The notes below the pieces were generated by a model. That model made no database searches. It was not told the origin of the DNA and saw nothing but the letters and a program-made list of their open reading frames with translations. Source: Membranipora membranacea (Eukaryota; Bryozoa; Gymnolaemata; Cheilostomatida; Membraniporidae). From it: a stretch of 64,000 bases of DNA. Below, piece by piece: positions 12,662 to 24,582 of this stretch; the first letter of the stretch is position 1; every line of letters begins with the position of its first letter. The stretch covers positions 10,352,001 to 10,416,000 of the forward strand of contig OU612068.1 of assembly GCA_914767715.1 (NCBI GenBank). The letters run 5' to 3'. The translations under genes were made by a program, and so were the position numbers.

Positions 12662-13263
12662 TATACAGGATATTTCCAACAAAATTGCAATTCATCCTTG
12701 CATGATGGCTAACGTAATTTAACCAAAAACTGCAACTTTATCATAATTAAAAAGTCTGATACATGTATTTCATTGTCACTCACCTCGGTAACTAGAAAAC
12801 ATATCAATGTTGGTGTGGAATTGATCAAACTTTCAATTGTAGAACTTATGTAGCATAGACAAATGGCACCTGACAAATGGTAACCAAAAATGGATAGGCC
12901 CTAGACTATGTATTACATGATTATTGCGGAGAAGCCAAAAAAAGTTTTCTTGCTTGAAACAATGAAAAATAGCACATAGAAATACACAACAAAGCCTACA
13001 TGATGAAGAAATTTCTCATATTTACCATGATGGAGGTTATCAAAGAATAAAATCTTAATTTCCATACATAATTATCCAGTGGCACTCAGGTGGGTTGCCT
13101 TTCAATCTAGTCGGACGGATGCTGTACTTCAGCAAAAAATAAGACATCTTTCTCAATATCTATACCAAAGTCGAATGGTGCATCCAATATAATATGACCA
13201 ATTAGCCTATCATCTCGACAGTTCTTTTTTATATCAGCTGGGGATTGCCTACACGTCTCGCTG
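12662..13263. other. 3' flank/UTR of CFDP1
   Basis: No separate gene is seen. The part next to 13263 is presumably CFDP1 3' UTR (minus strand). I could not find a canonical poly(A) hexamer on the minus strand close to the stop. Confidence 0.35.
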
Positions 13264-16200
13264 TCACCTGCGACTTGATGAAGCTAGCCTCATGTCTCTC
13301 TCCTTCTCAAACTGACGATGATCAGATCTTTCAAGAAATTCCTTCTTGTCAAGATAACTAGAAAAAGTAACAAACATATTTATGTACACACTGCAGTTGT
13401 CTGATTCAGGTCGGATGTTATTTGTTGATTGCGAGGGCTCACATTTATATTGTGAAACATTAACCAGATTGTCTCACCCAAGGGTGACTTTGAATAGTAT
13501 TAATCTTCAGAGATATATCAGTTGTCTGTCTACGACTGATTCAAAAGTGGATCAACAGTACATTAGAGCCTGAATGTATGACAAATATAGGTTAGTTGGC
13601 GGTCTACTGACATTTTGCAAAGCCAAACCAACCAGTAACAAAGCACTATGATGCATATATATGTTTATCTGAAACTATTGACCATTCTTGATAGTTACAG
13701 TCCTTTTTTTTCAGAGGGAATTCCTTCAATCAAGGCTAGCCCAACCTATGATCAAGAACAGGTTACAATGTGATGCGGAATATCACTGTTAATAACTGTG
13801 ATATTGCCGGAAATACCTGTTTTTACTGTTTGTGTGACTCTTCAGCTCATCTTGCAATCCTGAGGCCTTCTTATAATTCTCCCAGTCGAGTTTGGATTTG
13901 TCCTAGAAAAAAAATACAAACTCTAACAGAGATTTTTGCTACTTAATATTTTAAATCATGAAGAGCAGTCCAATTTGCTCACAATCATTAATGGACGAGA
14001 AATAATCAATATCACGATGATAAAATGATGATTATCTAATGCCAGCATCAAACCAGGTCATTTGTGAGTGGTAAAGGTATATATACAGTAAAAATATTGT
14101 GATAGCAAGGCACAAACGATGAGGTCTTCAAAATATACTAAAGCAAAACAATGAAATTCAATTGGCAATTATTAGAGTTATCTTCTTCGTGTTTGCTTGA
14201 GTTAAAAAATTAATTTTCTCCTGAACTGACAAACTGAGAGGTGTAGAACTACGATATAGTATTTGAGCAACCTATCTACACATAAAAATACTGTCAAATT
14301 GTTACCCCTTTCCGTTTAAATGAACTGAATGATAATTGTCAGTGTTTTCTGGACTATAACCATGAATAACTTCTTAATTGACAGACTGAAAGGTGTAAAA
14401 ACTAGATATTTGAAATCAGCATAAAATCATGATCTAGTAAACTTAACGCGATGTTGCCCCACTCCCGTTAGAATAAAATGAAAGATAGCTTTTGGTGTCT
14501 TCTGGACTAGAGTGGATATATGAGCATTTATAGAAACTACATCAATACTACAATGAAGGTGTGCATCCAGCCAAGGAGTTAAAGACTCCTTGATCTTTAA
14601 CTCCTTGATCCAGCAGACCTACCAGTGTGCTGATCTTGGTCTTCTTGTTGATGAATCCGAGCACAGCACCCAAACCTCCGACCCGCTTTTTACTACAATA
14701 TATACAAACGTCATCATGGTTTTCATGTTTTGTAAGCCCAAATTTTAGACAGTCTATCCTACCTGATACGGTGATTCCAGAATGGCTTTCGTGAAGTGAA
14801 GCTCAAACCTGAACTGCAGAAACATGAAATCAGACCTCAATCACAAAGTAAGCTTATTATAATAACTAAGTTGGGTGTTTTCTCATGATTGCTTATTTTC
14901 TAAATTAACAATTTCTTCACGAGTATCAGCAAAAAAAGTAAAAACTCTACAAAAATTGACAAACCTGTAATCTTGGTACAAACCCCGAAGTAGCAGGAGA
15001 TTCAGCGGTGCCGTCACTTTGTTTAGCTTCTTTAGAATCTGCCTTCACTTCCTTCTCCAATCTACAAGCGACAACGAGTGGGAGGTAGACGTAAAAATGT
15101 GTACATAGGTATTATACAGAGTACATAGGTACAGTGTGCATAGGACGGGGGCTGTTGAGTGGGGAGCAAGAGTCTCGAGGCTCAGACTATAGTGATACAG
15201 TAGTCACCAACTATTGCCTATGCTGTATTAATCAATTAATAAGCTGGCAATGAGACATCGTATTACTTTATAAAGGAATTTTCAGGGTTATTTCCTCTCT
15301 AGTTCTGGAAACACAACTAACATAGTTAATTTGACTATGTCTCAATGTTGATACTCCTTGGTTGAAAATATAATGCACTCTTTCTTGTTCAATCAGAAAA
15401 CCGATAACAAACAGAATGAACTCACGCCATATTCAATAGAAAAAAATTTCAATGTTGATAAAATCCCAAACTTTTACCGGGAATGCTGAGGGAGATCAAG
15501 TTAACGTCATAAATATCTCAATCGGCCTGATATCAATAGGAGGGGGAACCTAGAATTCTATGTAGGATATAGGACATCCAACTCCTTAATAGGATGTATA
15601 AATACATGTACAAGGTTGAAGTAACCTCTAGCTAGTATGTTGGTTCTGATTGTTTGATCGGGAAGAAATCCAAAACAACTGACCAGAACCAATTATTATG
15701 ATTCCCAACAGTTTGGTTTCACTTACCTCACTGTTTCACCAGCAAAGTCAAACACTTTAGTCACCTTCACAGTGGCTGCAGGTTTGCCAGATACGTTAGC
15801 AGATTTGTTCCCTTGAGAACTCTGAAAAATATTGATGCAATCATGTATGTTACATTCTTACTTTGGAAATACCCATGACATTTGGACATGAAAGCGCATC
15901 AATAAGATAAATTTTAAATCTTACAAATACAAACGAGGGGCCATGCTATTTACTCTGATTAAACATATCACTTCTCTAAGTGGTAACAAAATCTGCATTC
16001 TGTAAACCGAAATTTTGAGAGAGGAGCCAATAGAGTTATTATGATATATATATAATTATGTATTTATACTATAGGGGGACCAAACGCCTCAAAAGCAATT
16101 TATGATTACATATTTTTATCTAGTACCATAGCACTTCACAACAAGGAAGTAATTTCAAATATCTTAATCATGCACCTTCATTCGTCAGTGCATGCTAATG

Positions 16201-17714
16201 ATTGTTTGCATAGAATACAGACCGAAAGTGAGCAGCAATGGTGATAGCAGACCTACCTGGGGTTTATTTTGACTAGATGTGCCAGAAGAGGAATTTGGCT
16301 TTGCTTTAGCAGTTGGAGTAACATCAGACATGAAATTGGCCCATAATGCATCAGCTCTCTGCTTTTCTTTCTGCTCTTTGTTTGCTGCTTGTTCTTGTTC
16401 GATTTGTTTCTTGAACTCTAAATTCTGCTCATCAGGTTGAGACTGTTTGTTTCTGGCCAATCTAAAGATTTCCAAAGATTCAGAGGTGTAATAAGTGTGA
16501 CTGTAACAATTAGCCCTGTTAGCAGGCTTGTAGGCACTGTCTATTTTATTGAGGCCATTAGAACAATTCGGAATTGTGAAAAACTTGAATAGTTAAAAAT
16601 CATGATTACTTCAAACTGAACACTTCAAAGCAAATAGAGCTTCCATCCTTCCCACCCCCCACCCACACCAAGCCCAAAATCAGGAACTGCGGCAGTCCTA
16701 TGGATTTGGCTATTGTATGAGAGATAATCCCAAAATTATGTCAATTTTTGTCAACTCATGTCACTATAACAAAAATTAGTGAGAGCCCAAGCCTTCCCAT
16801 TTTTAATGTACACATAACCTTGAATGATCTCATCAAGTTACATTGGATATGCCTACAGGGTTTGACAAAGCCTGCAGTGTTGTTCACAGGGTAAATTATC
16901 AGCTTACCTTGGATTACTGTCAGGTTTTGATTTCTTTGCTGTAGTCTTCTTTCTCTTCCCTTTACCCAGACTAACTTGTTCTGAGTCGGAAGGTACAAAG
17001 TCATCTTCGTCACCTGACTTATCCTCTTCACTCACCTCATGCTCTACATATATGGATTAAAATGGGGTACAAAATTATGAAATGGATGATATGCAGTAGC
17101 ATATTTGCTTGCTAGCGAATACTATAAAATTCCACTCAACACTGTAGGATAAGGCGAACTAGGAGATAAGTGGTGAACATACAGCTCTCTTACAACCATT
17201 TAATATATGAACAAGAGATGTTAGGATACAAATAGTGCCATGGGTCACATGATAATAACTGCATGGCAGCAGCTTAATGAAAAGATTAAATAGACAAATG
17301 AATCAAAACTACTAAGTTGCCTTCTATGTAGCCTTACTTGCCAAGCTTCTTGACAATGACTACCTTCTATGCTACTGACAAGCTTTGTTGGTGTGGGTCA
17401 ATTAAGACAGACTAGGCAAAAGGAGTACCTACTAGTACTACCTCATATAAGTACCAGTGAGTAGAAGTAGTACTAACTAGGCCTATCTATTTATTATTAC
17501 TACTTACTACATAATAATAATCCATTAAATTGATTTGTCATGGGAGAAAGTCAAAGGAATAAGAATACTAAGTGCTGTTGGGTATTCATTGAATGTCACA
17601 CTGAGTAACAGTTTATCTCGACAAACCTGAGGGTACGTAATCTTCATCCTCACTCTCATCAGAATCATCTGAGTCATTTAATCCAGAATTGTCAATTTCT
17701 TTCTCAGCAGACAT
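13264..17714 (-). CDS. CFDP1: craniofacial development protein 1 (BCNT/Swc5 family)
   Basis: Exons on the minus strand: 17714-17627, 17043-16908, 16461-16257, 15821-15727, 15061-14965, 14813-14763, 14685-14623, 13902-13817, 13357-13264. They total 304 aa; the human protein is about 299. The acidic N-terminus has two copies of the DEDYVPSG/DEDDFVPSD motif. Next come a Lys-rich stretch and the ADALWANFMSDV segment, like human DELWASFLNDV. The BCNT-C domain then follows: VKVTKVFDFAGETVR, KTKISTL, DKSKLDWENYK, YLDKKEFLERSDHRQFEKERDMRL. BCNT proteins are nuclear subunits linked to the SRCAP/SWR1 complex that deposits H2A.Z. The 51-base exon 14813-14763 does not match the family and may be optional. 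The exon after it is in frame only if the acceptor after TAAAAAG is used. It shares a divergent promoter region with SNAPC1. Confidence 0.93.
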
Positions 17715-18048
17715 GCTTTCCTTGTTTACCTTTTTTTTTATGCACCAAATTCGATGTTTCAGACTTTTACATTTTCACGCAAATTTTTCCACTCAAACAA
17801 AAAGAAATATTATCATAATGATATTCAATTCATTAGTAAGTGAAATAAATAGAGATATTTTTGATTTGAAATTTTAAAATACATTTTTGTGATATTTCTC
17901 TAATTTAAATCAATATCAATATTTGGTCAGTTGAGTGAGACTGTGCAGTCCTGCAGAAAACATTTTCACTCACATTCAGTCAGTCAGTCAAAGATTTTCT
18001 GAAACTTTAAAAAAAGTAATTGTTTTGTACACATCCTTAATGTGAGAT
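17715..18048. promoter_or_regulatory. bidirectional promoter region CFDP1/SNAPC1
   Basis: Only 334 bases separate the two divergent start codons, so the core promoters and 5' UTRs of both genes must lie here unless untranslated exons overlap the neighbour. No convincing TATA box is seen. A (gtca)n run, 'cagtcagtcagtca', sits at about 17977-17990. Confidence 0.55.
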
Positions 18049-21000
18049 ATGACAAGCAAAAGAGCCAGCAACACTTGGTCTAAACAGGAGACTGCTGAAT
18101 TTAAGCCTGGGCTTGGTGTGAAAGCTGATTTCAACTCATTCCTGCATCATTTCACTCAAAAAAACACCCTCAGGTAAATAAATAAATGGACTCTACTTGA
18201 TACTTGTGTTGTAGGCCAATAAATATGTTAATACACTCAGTCTCTCTGAGTCATACTATGTGTCTACTTTCTGCAACTTCTAGTTTTGAATGGTGTTAAT
18301 GTTAACAAACCCAATGACATACCATGATAGAGACATCGCTGATTATCATATTTGAATTTCTGCTGGGCTAATAACCCATCCAGTTGACTATTTGGCAACC
18401 TCTGGATGTCCGCCTGGCATCCAATTGTTGCCAAATAGGCATTCGGTTGACACTCGTGGGGAGTTGGTCCTATACGATGACCCTTTCACAGAGATGTGTG
18501 GCGGATGGCAATTTACTGGACACATTAAAACAACAAAGACCCGGATTTACATGTTTGCGTTCCAATATAATATCAAACTCTCTGTTTGCACAGGTACGAA
18601 GAGTTTGCAGAGCTATGGAAGGAGCTTTATATGCCATACATGTTCGCTGGAAGAGACGAGTCTGCGCTCAAAGAGGTAGGTCAATTAGAAGGCTTGTCGA
18701 TCCAATCCTGCTCTCAGGCTACATGATGTCACATTGAAAAACCTTCTATGCAAATGTACCTGAGTTGCTTTCATCTCAATTGCGATCTGCAGATCATAAT
18801 GATGTCTGAGCAAGAGGCTACACTCGATAAATGAGAGCTTGCAGTTTTTGTCAACGCACTTGTTAAAAATTGAACTTTTGACTTCTCTTCAGCGCGTTGT
18901 GACCTACCGTGAATGTCATTATGCCCCGGCTCTCAGAAAATGAATAGGAAGGCACCTAGCCTTTGAGATTAGACTAGAGGCACTTACCACCAAGCTCAGC
19001 TTCCTATGTATATTTGTATCCTAATGATAGTCCTGGCTATTGTGTCTGGCCTTGTCGGAGTTAATAGAGACCCTTATCAATCATTATACTCTAATATCTT
19101 GCATTGTCAATTCATCCGATTCATCCGAAAGTTTGATCGCCGTCTGAGCTTAATTGTTATCAATAGTTCTCTGCGTTTACTTTCATTAAGCTTCATTGAA
19201 TTGCAGGCTCTGGCGCATGCATTTGAATGTGCAATAGATATGTTCAATTCGGCAACTTATGTACAGGGGAAAACATGTGCTATCTATCTTCTGTATGCTG
19301 TGTTTGAGACCCAAGTTCTCTATCCTAAAATGAAGGTAAGTGGTCTCATTGTCGAAAATTGTTCTTATCTACACGAGATCAAAGTCCCAATTAATAATCT
19401 CTGAAGGTTATTTGGGTCAGATTTGACATTGGAGGAGTCATCATGTGATTGGAGATGTGTCGCATCTGACCATGCATTTTACAAAATTGTTCAGAGCATC
19501 CAAAAGCATTGAAAATACCTTCCATGTTTTCCTTTACCTCCATCGCGATACTAAAAAGAGCACAAATTGAGATAATTATTGAAATTGAAACAAAGAGTGA
19601 AGGATCAATGCTCAGATTGATCAAACCAAAATCAATATGTGTCCAATTCCAGCAATAAGCCACAGCCAGCCCTTTAAAGCGATTCTGAACGCTTTTAAGG
19701 GCTGGCTGTGCAATAAGCCAGTGGCGATAACAATGTTTTATACTTTAGATTAGAGTGACAGTCGCACAGTATAAAGAGTTCACAGCCTTTGTGAACGAGA
19801 GGGCAGAGCATCAAGATTATGACTTTGTATTTGTGTTCTCTCGTCTCAGGATGGAGCGAGCTTTCCTCTATGTTGCAACAGCTCAACCGGTATGATTTCA
19901 TGAAGTTCACTCATTCCAACAATGATAAATAATTTCACCTCTTTAAAATTCATTACAGTCAGTAAAACTGCAAGACCATTCAGAAATATTCATAGCTTAA
20001 GCTGATTTGCTCAGCCTCTGTAGAAATGTTAGGCACGCCTAATCAATCCACAAAGAACTTGGTGCAATGAACATCCTGCTGGTCCACATTGATATATTTT
20101 GGTCTATAGGGCTAATTAGATCATACCAAACGAAAACATCTAGGTAATAATGATTTTTTTATGTTAACGCTCTCGGCTCTTGTCTTCCCAATACAAAAAA
20201 TGTAAACATCATTTGCTCAGATGCCTCTGATTATTTAAGCCCAGTTTACCCGTTATTTTATACATTCTGGTTTTCTATGCTCTTTAGATGGGTAAACCAA
20301 GATGGAAACAATCAGCCGCCATTAAGGTCAAGGATACAACACCGACTAGCATTGTCAGCACATTCGCTGATCTATCTCTGGATCTTGTAGATGTAAGATA
20401 TTGATTTTTCCCTCGCTCTTGATACTGCCTACATTTTATGATGATATCAAAGACCATCTTAGATAACGTTTGATCCAATTTCTGTTCCGGTTGTCCAATT
20501 TCTACTGGTGGGCCACCGCAACTCAAATTGGATCATACTTAATCTAGGACCGTCTGTGGCATCTGATGGTATTTTATTTAAATAAGCCAAGTAATAGATT
20601 TAATTTATAAAATATTTTATAAGATAAGGGATACACTCTGGAATGAGCAGTATCAATGTATCAGCCTGTTCAAAAATCGAAATATGTTTTGGAAATGATG
20701 GTAGCAATGTTTTCTTTGTTAAAGATATCCATTCTACACATATTGTATGTTTCGAGTATTATGGTGTGCATAAAACAAGCTTGTACACATTTTTGTTGAA
20801 GGAGTTGGCGATGATCAATGAGCAGTATTATAGAGTGAAGTGTAACACAACAAATCCCGGACAGTCTGTCCCTCACCCCTCTGTAGATCTGGCTAAACCT
20901 GACTTCATAAGAGATGTCACTGGGTGGGTTATTATATTAGCTGTAGTTATGTAGTAATGAGGTTAAAAGGAGCTTTGATAGTGCAATGGATCACAGTCTA

Positions 21001-22567
21001 GGGTTCCGACTCTCGTCTTGAGGGAATAACTCTGTCTTCTCCCTAACCACAATGTTCAGAACAACTTTGACTAGCTGCGATAACCAAAAGAATAGCCACA
21101 TCCACTCTCAACATTCACCCATATCTCAAACTCATTCAACTCACAAAATCACAACAATACAGACTTCTTAACTATGTAGAACATTCTCATTCTACTGACA
21201 TCAAGGATGTGTTCTATCAGTAAGTTTAATCAATAGGTTTAAATCCTTGCACAAAATTATTCTTTATTGGTAGCATTTTTACGTTCATTAAAAATGACTG
21301 ACTGACTATATTGTACTGTCCTTACATATTGTTACGGTAACAGTGTGCTTTATTTCTATTTTAGTGTTTTGGCAAAGTTTGATAACTGGAGAAAAACTGG
21401 GCAATGGAACAGGAAGGTAAGACAAAGGAGCCGATTGTAAGAATGTGATTAATAGGCTACACACAAAGACAGGGTTTCGTGCTTGTTAGTGTGTTATTTA
21501 TGTCCACTTCTCATCCTCATCCACTTCTCACTTCTCGTCCACTTCTCACTTCTCGTCCACTTCTCAGTGTCATTGTGGTGTTGATGTACTTAAAGTTCAC
21601 ATACATTTATACACCCATCATTACCAATCTTGATTCAGTTATTTAAGCTTCCAACAAAAACATTTGGGATTGATCAATATTTATGATATTTATGATATGT
21701 TCATGAAGCACTGCTAGTAGTGTTCACATAGCACCTAAACTCCCTATGCTATATTTTCATTCTTAGTTTTAAGATTACAAAGCAACATGATTGCCAATTA
21801 TATTTTATCACATAGGTGAGAAAGCCTCGAATGTCTTACATGCACGGAGGATTAACAACATCAGAATCAGAGGGAGAAAACGCCTCGGACTCAGATTCAG
21901 CAGCCGAGAGACAAGAGGAGACAATCGCTGAGAAGAGAGCTAAGATCAGAGAGAGGGCTTTCGGTAATGTGGGTGAAGCTTCAAGGTCTAGCAGATACAG
22001 AAAGATGGTAGCTGAAGAAAAGCCTGACCCTGCTGAAGCTGCTGGTCCGTCTGGTGCAAGGTAACATATTATATTAGGACCAAGTCCAGGCTGGATTCAG
22101 CTGCCCAACTGATTAGTCACACACAATCATAAAATGCTTCATCAAATCAATTGTATGTCAAACAATTTGGACAATGCTTGAGTACAGCAGCCAGGTACCT
22201 TATGGGTAAGCAAAATAAATGAGAGACAAATGAAATATTGTGGCCATTAACAAGTTCTACAATGCAAAGAGTGTTAGCAAGAGCAGTGGATTTGGAATCT
22301 TTATAATTATTTGTATGAACTAAATTTTTCAGCAGAGAGGGTCAACCTATGAAGAAACCGAAATCTCCTCTCAAAGGACCTTTCAAGCCTCTCAGAATGG
22401 ACCAACAGGAAATATTTGACCAGATAAATGCACATTTACAAGTAGCCACAGCTCCCAGCACGACTGTGAAGCGTAGGAGACAGTACCACCAGACCGTGGG
22501 CAAGAAGAAAATTGAGGAGGAAAAAGCTCAGGCTAACGCTAGATCTAGTAGTGATGAGGGAGACTGA
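18049..22567 (+). CDS. SNAPC1: snRNA-activating protein complex subunit 1
   Basis: Ten exons: 18049-18173, 18594-18675, 19207-19335, 19749-19889, 20288-20392, 20802-20923, 21091-21219, 21365-21416, 21816-22060, 22333-22567. They total 454 aa (human 368). The N-terminal half aligns with the SNAPC1 domain: RYEEFAELWKELYMPYMFAG, TCAIYLLYAVFETQVLYPKMK, FVFSRLRMERAFLYVATAQ and ELAMINEQYYRVK match human LYLLYGLYNTQL and the FRKLRLDRAFHFTAM region. The C-terminal third is Ser/Asp/Glu-rich then Lys/Arg-rich, like the human tail. SNAPC1 is a core subunit of the SNAPc/PTF complex that binds the proximal sequence element of snRNA promoters and recruits Pol II or Pol III in the nucleus. The acceptor at 22333 is a NAGNAG site (22333 or 22336). 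Confidence 0.93.
18389..18437. repeat. 49-base hairpin in SNAPC1 intron 1
   Basis: An 11-base perfect arm TATTTGGCAAC pairs with GTTGCCAAATA. An inner 5-base stem, GGATG/CATCC, sits between symmetric 4-base internal loops. There is no clear target duplication. Confidence 0.5.
19661..19710. mobile_element. 50-base palindromic micro-MITE in SNAPC1 intron 3
   Basis: Arms of 21 bases beginning CACAGCCAGCCC, with one mismatch and an 8-base loop. They are flanked by a perfect 8-base direct repeat CAATAAGC (19653-19660 and 19711-19718). An inverted repeat with an 8-base target duplication is the signature of a hAT-type insertion, at an extremely small size. Confidence 0.7.
20460..20547. mobile_element. 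hAT-like MITE family B, copy 2
   Basis: An 88-base element in SNAPC1 intron 5. Its terminal inverted repeats (TAGATAACGTTTGATCCAATT against TAGATTAAGTATGATCCAATT) are related to the copies at 11899 and 37660. The flanks gaccatct and gaccgtct form an 8-base target duplication with one mismatch. Confidence 0.7.
21500..21568. repeat. short tandem repeat in SNAPC1 intron 8
   Basis: Repeated 'ccacttctcacttctcgt' units, about three and a half copies. Confidence 0.7.
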
Positions 22568-22657
22568 AGCTGATTTGATAGACATCTGGTGTTCGTGTCA
22601 CTAGCTACATGTCATATTCAGGAAGTTTGAGACCTGTCTCCACATCCCGGCTCTCAT

Positions 22658-22681
22658 CAGGGAGTTATCCCAAACTCCCTG
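22658..22681. repeat. 24-base CAGGGAGTT palindrome in the SNAPC1 3' UTR
   Basis: CAGGGAGTT and AACTCCCTG are separated by 6 bases. It is one of five related short palindromes in the window (29919, 45255, 45357, 63088). Flanking duplication is not clear here. Confidence 0.55.
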
Positions 22682-22702
22682 CTCAACTCAAGCTCTAATT
22701 AT

Positions 22703-22927
22703 GCTCCTTATATAGGAGTTGTTCTCTCATCAACTTAAACAAGACAACTCCTTATAGTCCATTACCTTCCTGTATCAAACTAGTAAATTTTGATCCTGCC
22801 TCATTACCCAGTCAGTTTACTGATTTCATGTTATTTATTTTGATATGTTAGCTAATAACACAAACGAATCCATGACTTGAGTTGTATATAGTGTATTTTT
22901 TTTACCTGTACATAAATTAGTTAGTAC
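22703..22927. repeat. dispersed repeat C, copy 1 (in the SNAPC1 3' UTR)
   Basis: About 220 bases from 'aggagttgttctctcatcaac' to 'acctgtacataaattag' are closely related to 31437-31640. The stretch includes 'gatatgttagctaat'. It lies between the SNAPC1 stop codon and its poly(A) signal, so it would be transcribed in the 3' UTR. Confidence 0.65.
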
Positions 22928-22959
22928 TGGCAGTACAACAGATCTGTGTCAAAATGTGT

Positions 22960-22965
22960 AATAAA
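22960..22965 (+). terminator. poly(A) signal AATAAA of SNAPC1
   Basis: A canonical hexamer about 390 bases after the SNAPC1 stop codon. Confidence 0.6.
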
Positions 22966-22989
22966 ATTTGACTAAATTAAATCAGCAAC

Positions 22990-24582
22990 AAGTGCTAATA
23001 TAGACATAAGCAAGGTCATCTTTCTTTATCAGTAATTTGGTATATCATTAATTAATATATATATATATATATATTTATCACCGATTCCATGCCTTACTCG
23101 CTCAGGTACCAGATCTTGAACTTTGTCTATCCTCGAGGCGTGCCTGTGCATCTTCTTCCATGACATTGGTAGTTCAGTGTTATCATCACTGTCAAATTGA
23201 GGAGTTGATGATTGATTAAAAGGGTTGTATTGGTCATCATCAACACCTTCATGATGATAATCATCTCAATCTTTACTGAATGGAAATGCTTCTCCTACTC
23301 CCGTTAACATTTCTCGTATGTTGTAGTATGGTTTGCATCAATATGAAACATCCACTCAACAACCATTTTTTCCCCTGTTCCTAATTGTTTAATCTCTTGA
23401 TGAATTCATTTCCGGTTATCCAGAAAAGTTCAAAATTCAGTTGCTGTTACATAATTAACCTAAGACTCTATCTACATCTATAACAGGGGGGATGCCACTT
23501 CAGAGTTTAATGTCGTCGGAGAGTTTGGGATAAAACTCTTCGATGTCATGGTTTTGCCAGTAAGAATTACATTCTCCCTGGTTTGGATGACTGGGTTTTG
23601 GGTGGTTACAGATGTAACTCCTTGCTTGGAATGCAACATCCAAAGTTTGATATTATGCAGCTTGCTACTAGCCACGGAACCTGAGTTTACTAAATTTGAA
23701 TTGAATTGACAACTTTCCAAAATAAAAATGACAAAAAAATATAATCACAGGTGAAGTAAGCGTAAAACGTAATGGCCTGATATTTACATGAACAGGACAG
23801 TAGTGGGGTTTATCACACTCCCCTTTTCTGCCCAAAACAGAGAGGGTATCAAGCACGTCTAAATATAAGCTGGCAGCTGGTTAATTGATTTGTACCTGCA
23901 ATTTTACTCCACATTGTGACCAGTAGATACAATTGATGGTCATGCAAAATGCCATCTACCCTGTGACATTCTTTATCTGGATCAGAATGAGTTTTGTTAT
24001 GTCAACATTGGTCTCTTACAGGTAACCAGCCAGTTAGCCACTCGATGATGTGGCCTGTATTTTCATTCGGTTAGTTTATAAGTTGGATGGATGATATTTT
24101 AAGAGTTCATCTGCTTGCTTGGAATGAGCTTTCTTTGAACAGATCTTTCACTGAAGTAATCCTAATGCTGTGCTGTGAAGACAGCCATGGTTCTGATCTG
24201 AGACACTGTGGCATGAGATGATTATGAACAATGCTTTAGAAAATATGGTCAAAATCTGAATTGCTTCAATGGCTGGTCAACGCAATATCAATATGACTAA
24301 ATACACTCCAGGGATTGGAAGTACCTTAAAAGAATATATAATTATAATATAGTTTTTTTGTAACTTATTATTTCATTATCTTATTATTATCATTAATCAT
24401 TATCATTATCTTGAAAAATAGCTTATTTTATGGAACATTTCATTGAAGGCAGTTGTCAGGGCGATCAATTATTATATATGTAACACACATGGCAATTCAG
24501 AAAATTACAATACATTGCAATGCAAAGTGAGACCAGTGTAAAAATATATGTGATTCATTCAGACAGCAATACAAGTGAAGAG
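22990..24582. other. convergent intergenic region between SNAPC1 and the MFS gene
   Basis: An (AT)n run lies at about 23050-23074, and (att)/(atc) runs at about 24360-24410. No exon is supported. The 3' UTR of the minus-strand transporter must begin on the right side of this stretch. Confidence 0.45.

Noticed and set aside
23478-23856. Open frames between SNAPC1 and the MFS gene
   Set aside because: No domain, no splice pattern, and AT-rich intergenic composition.
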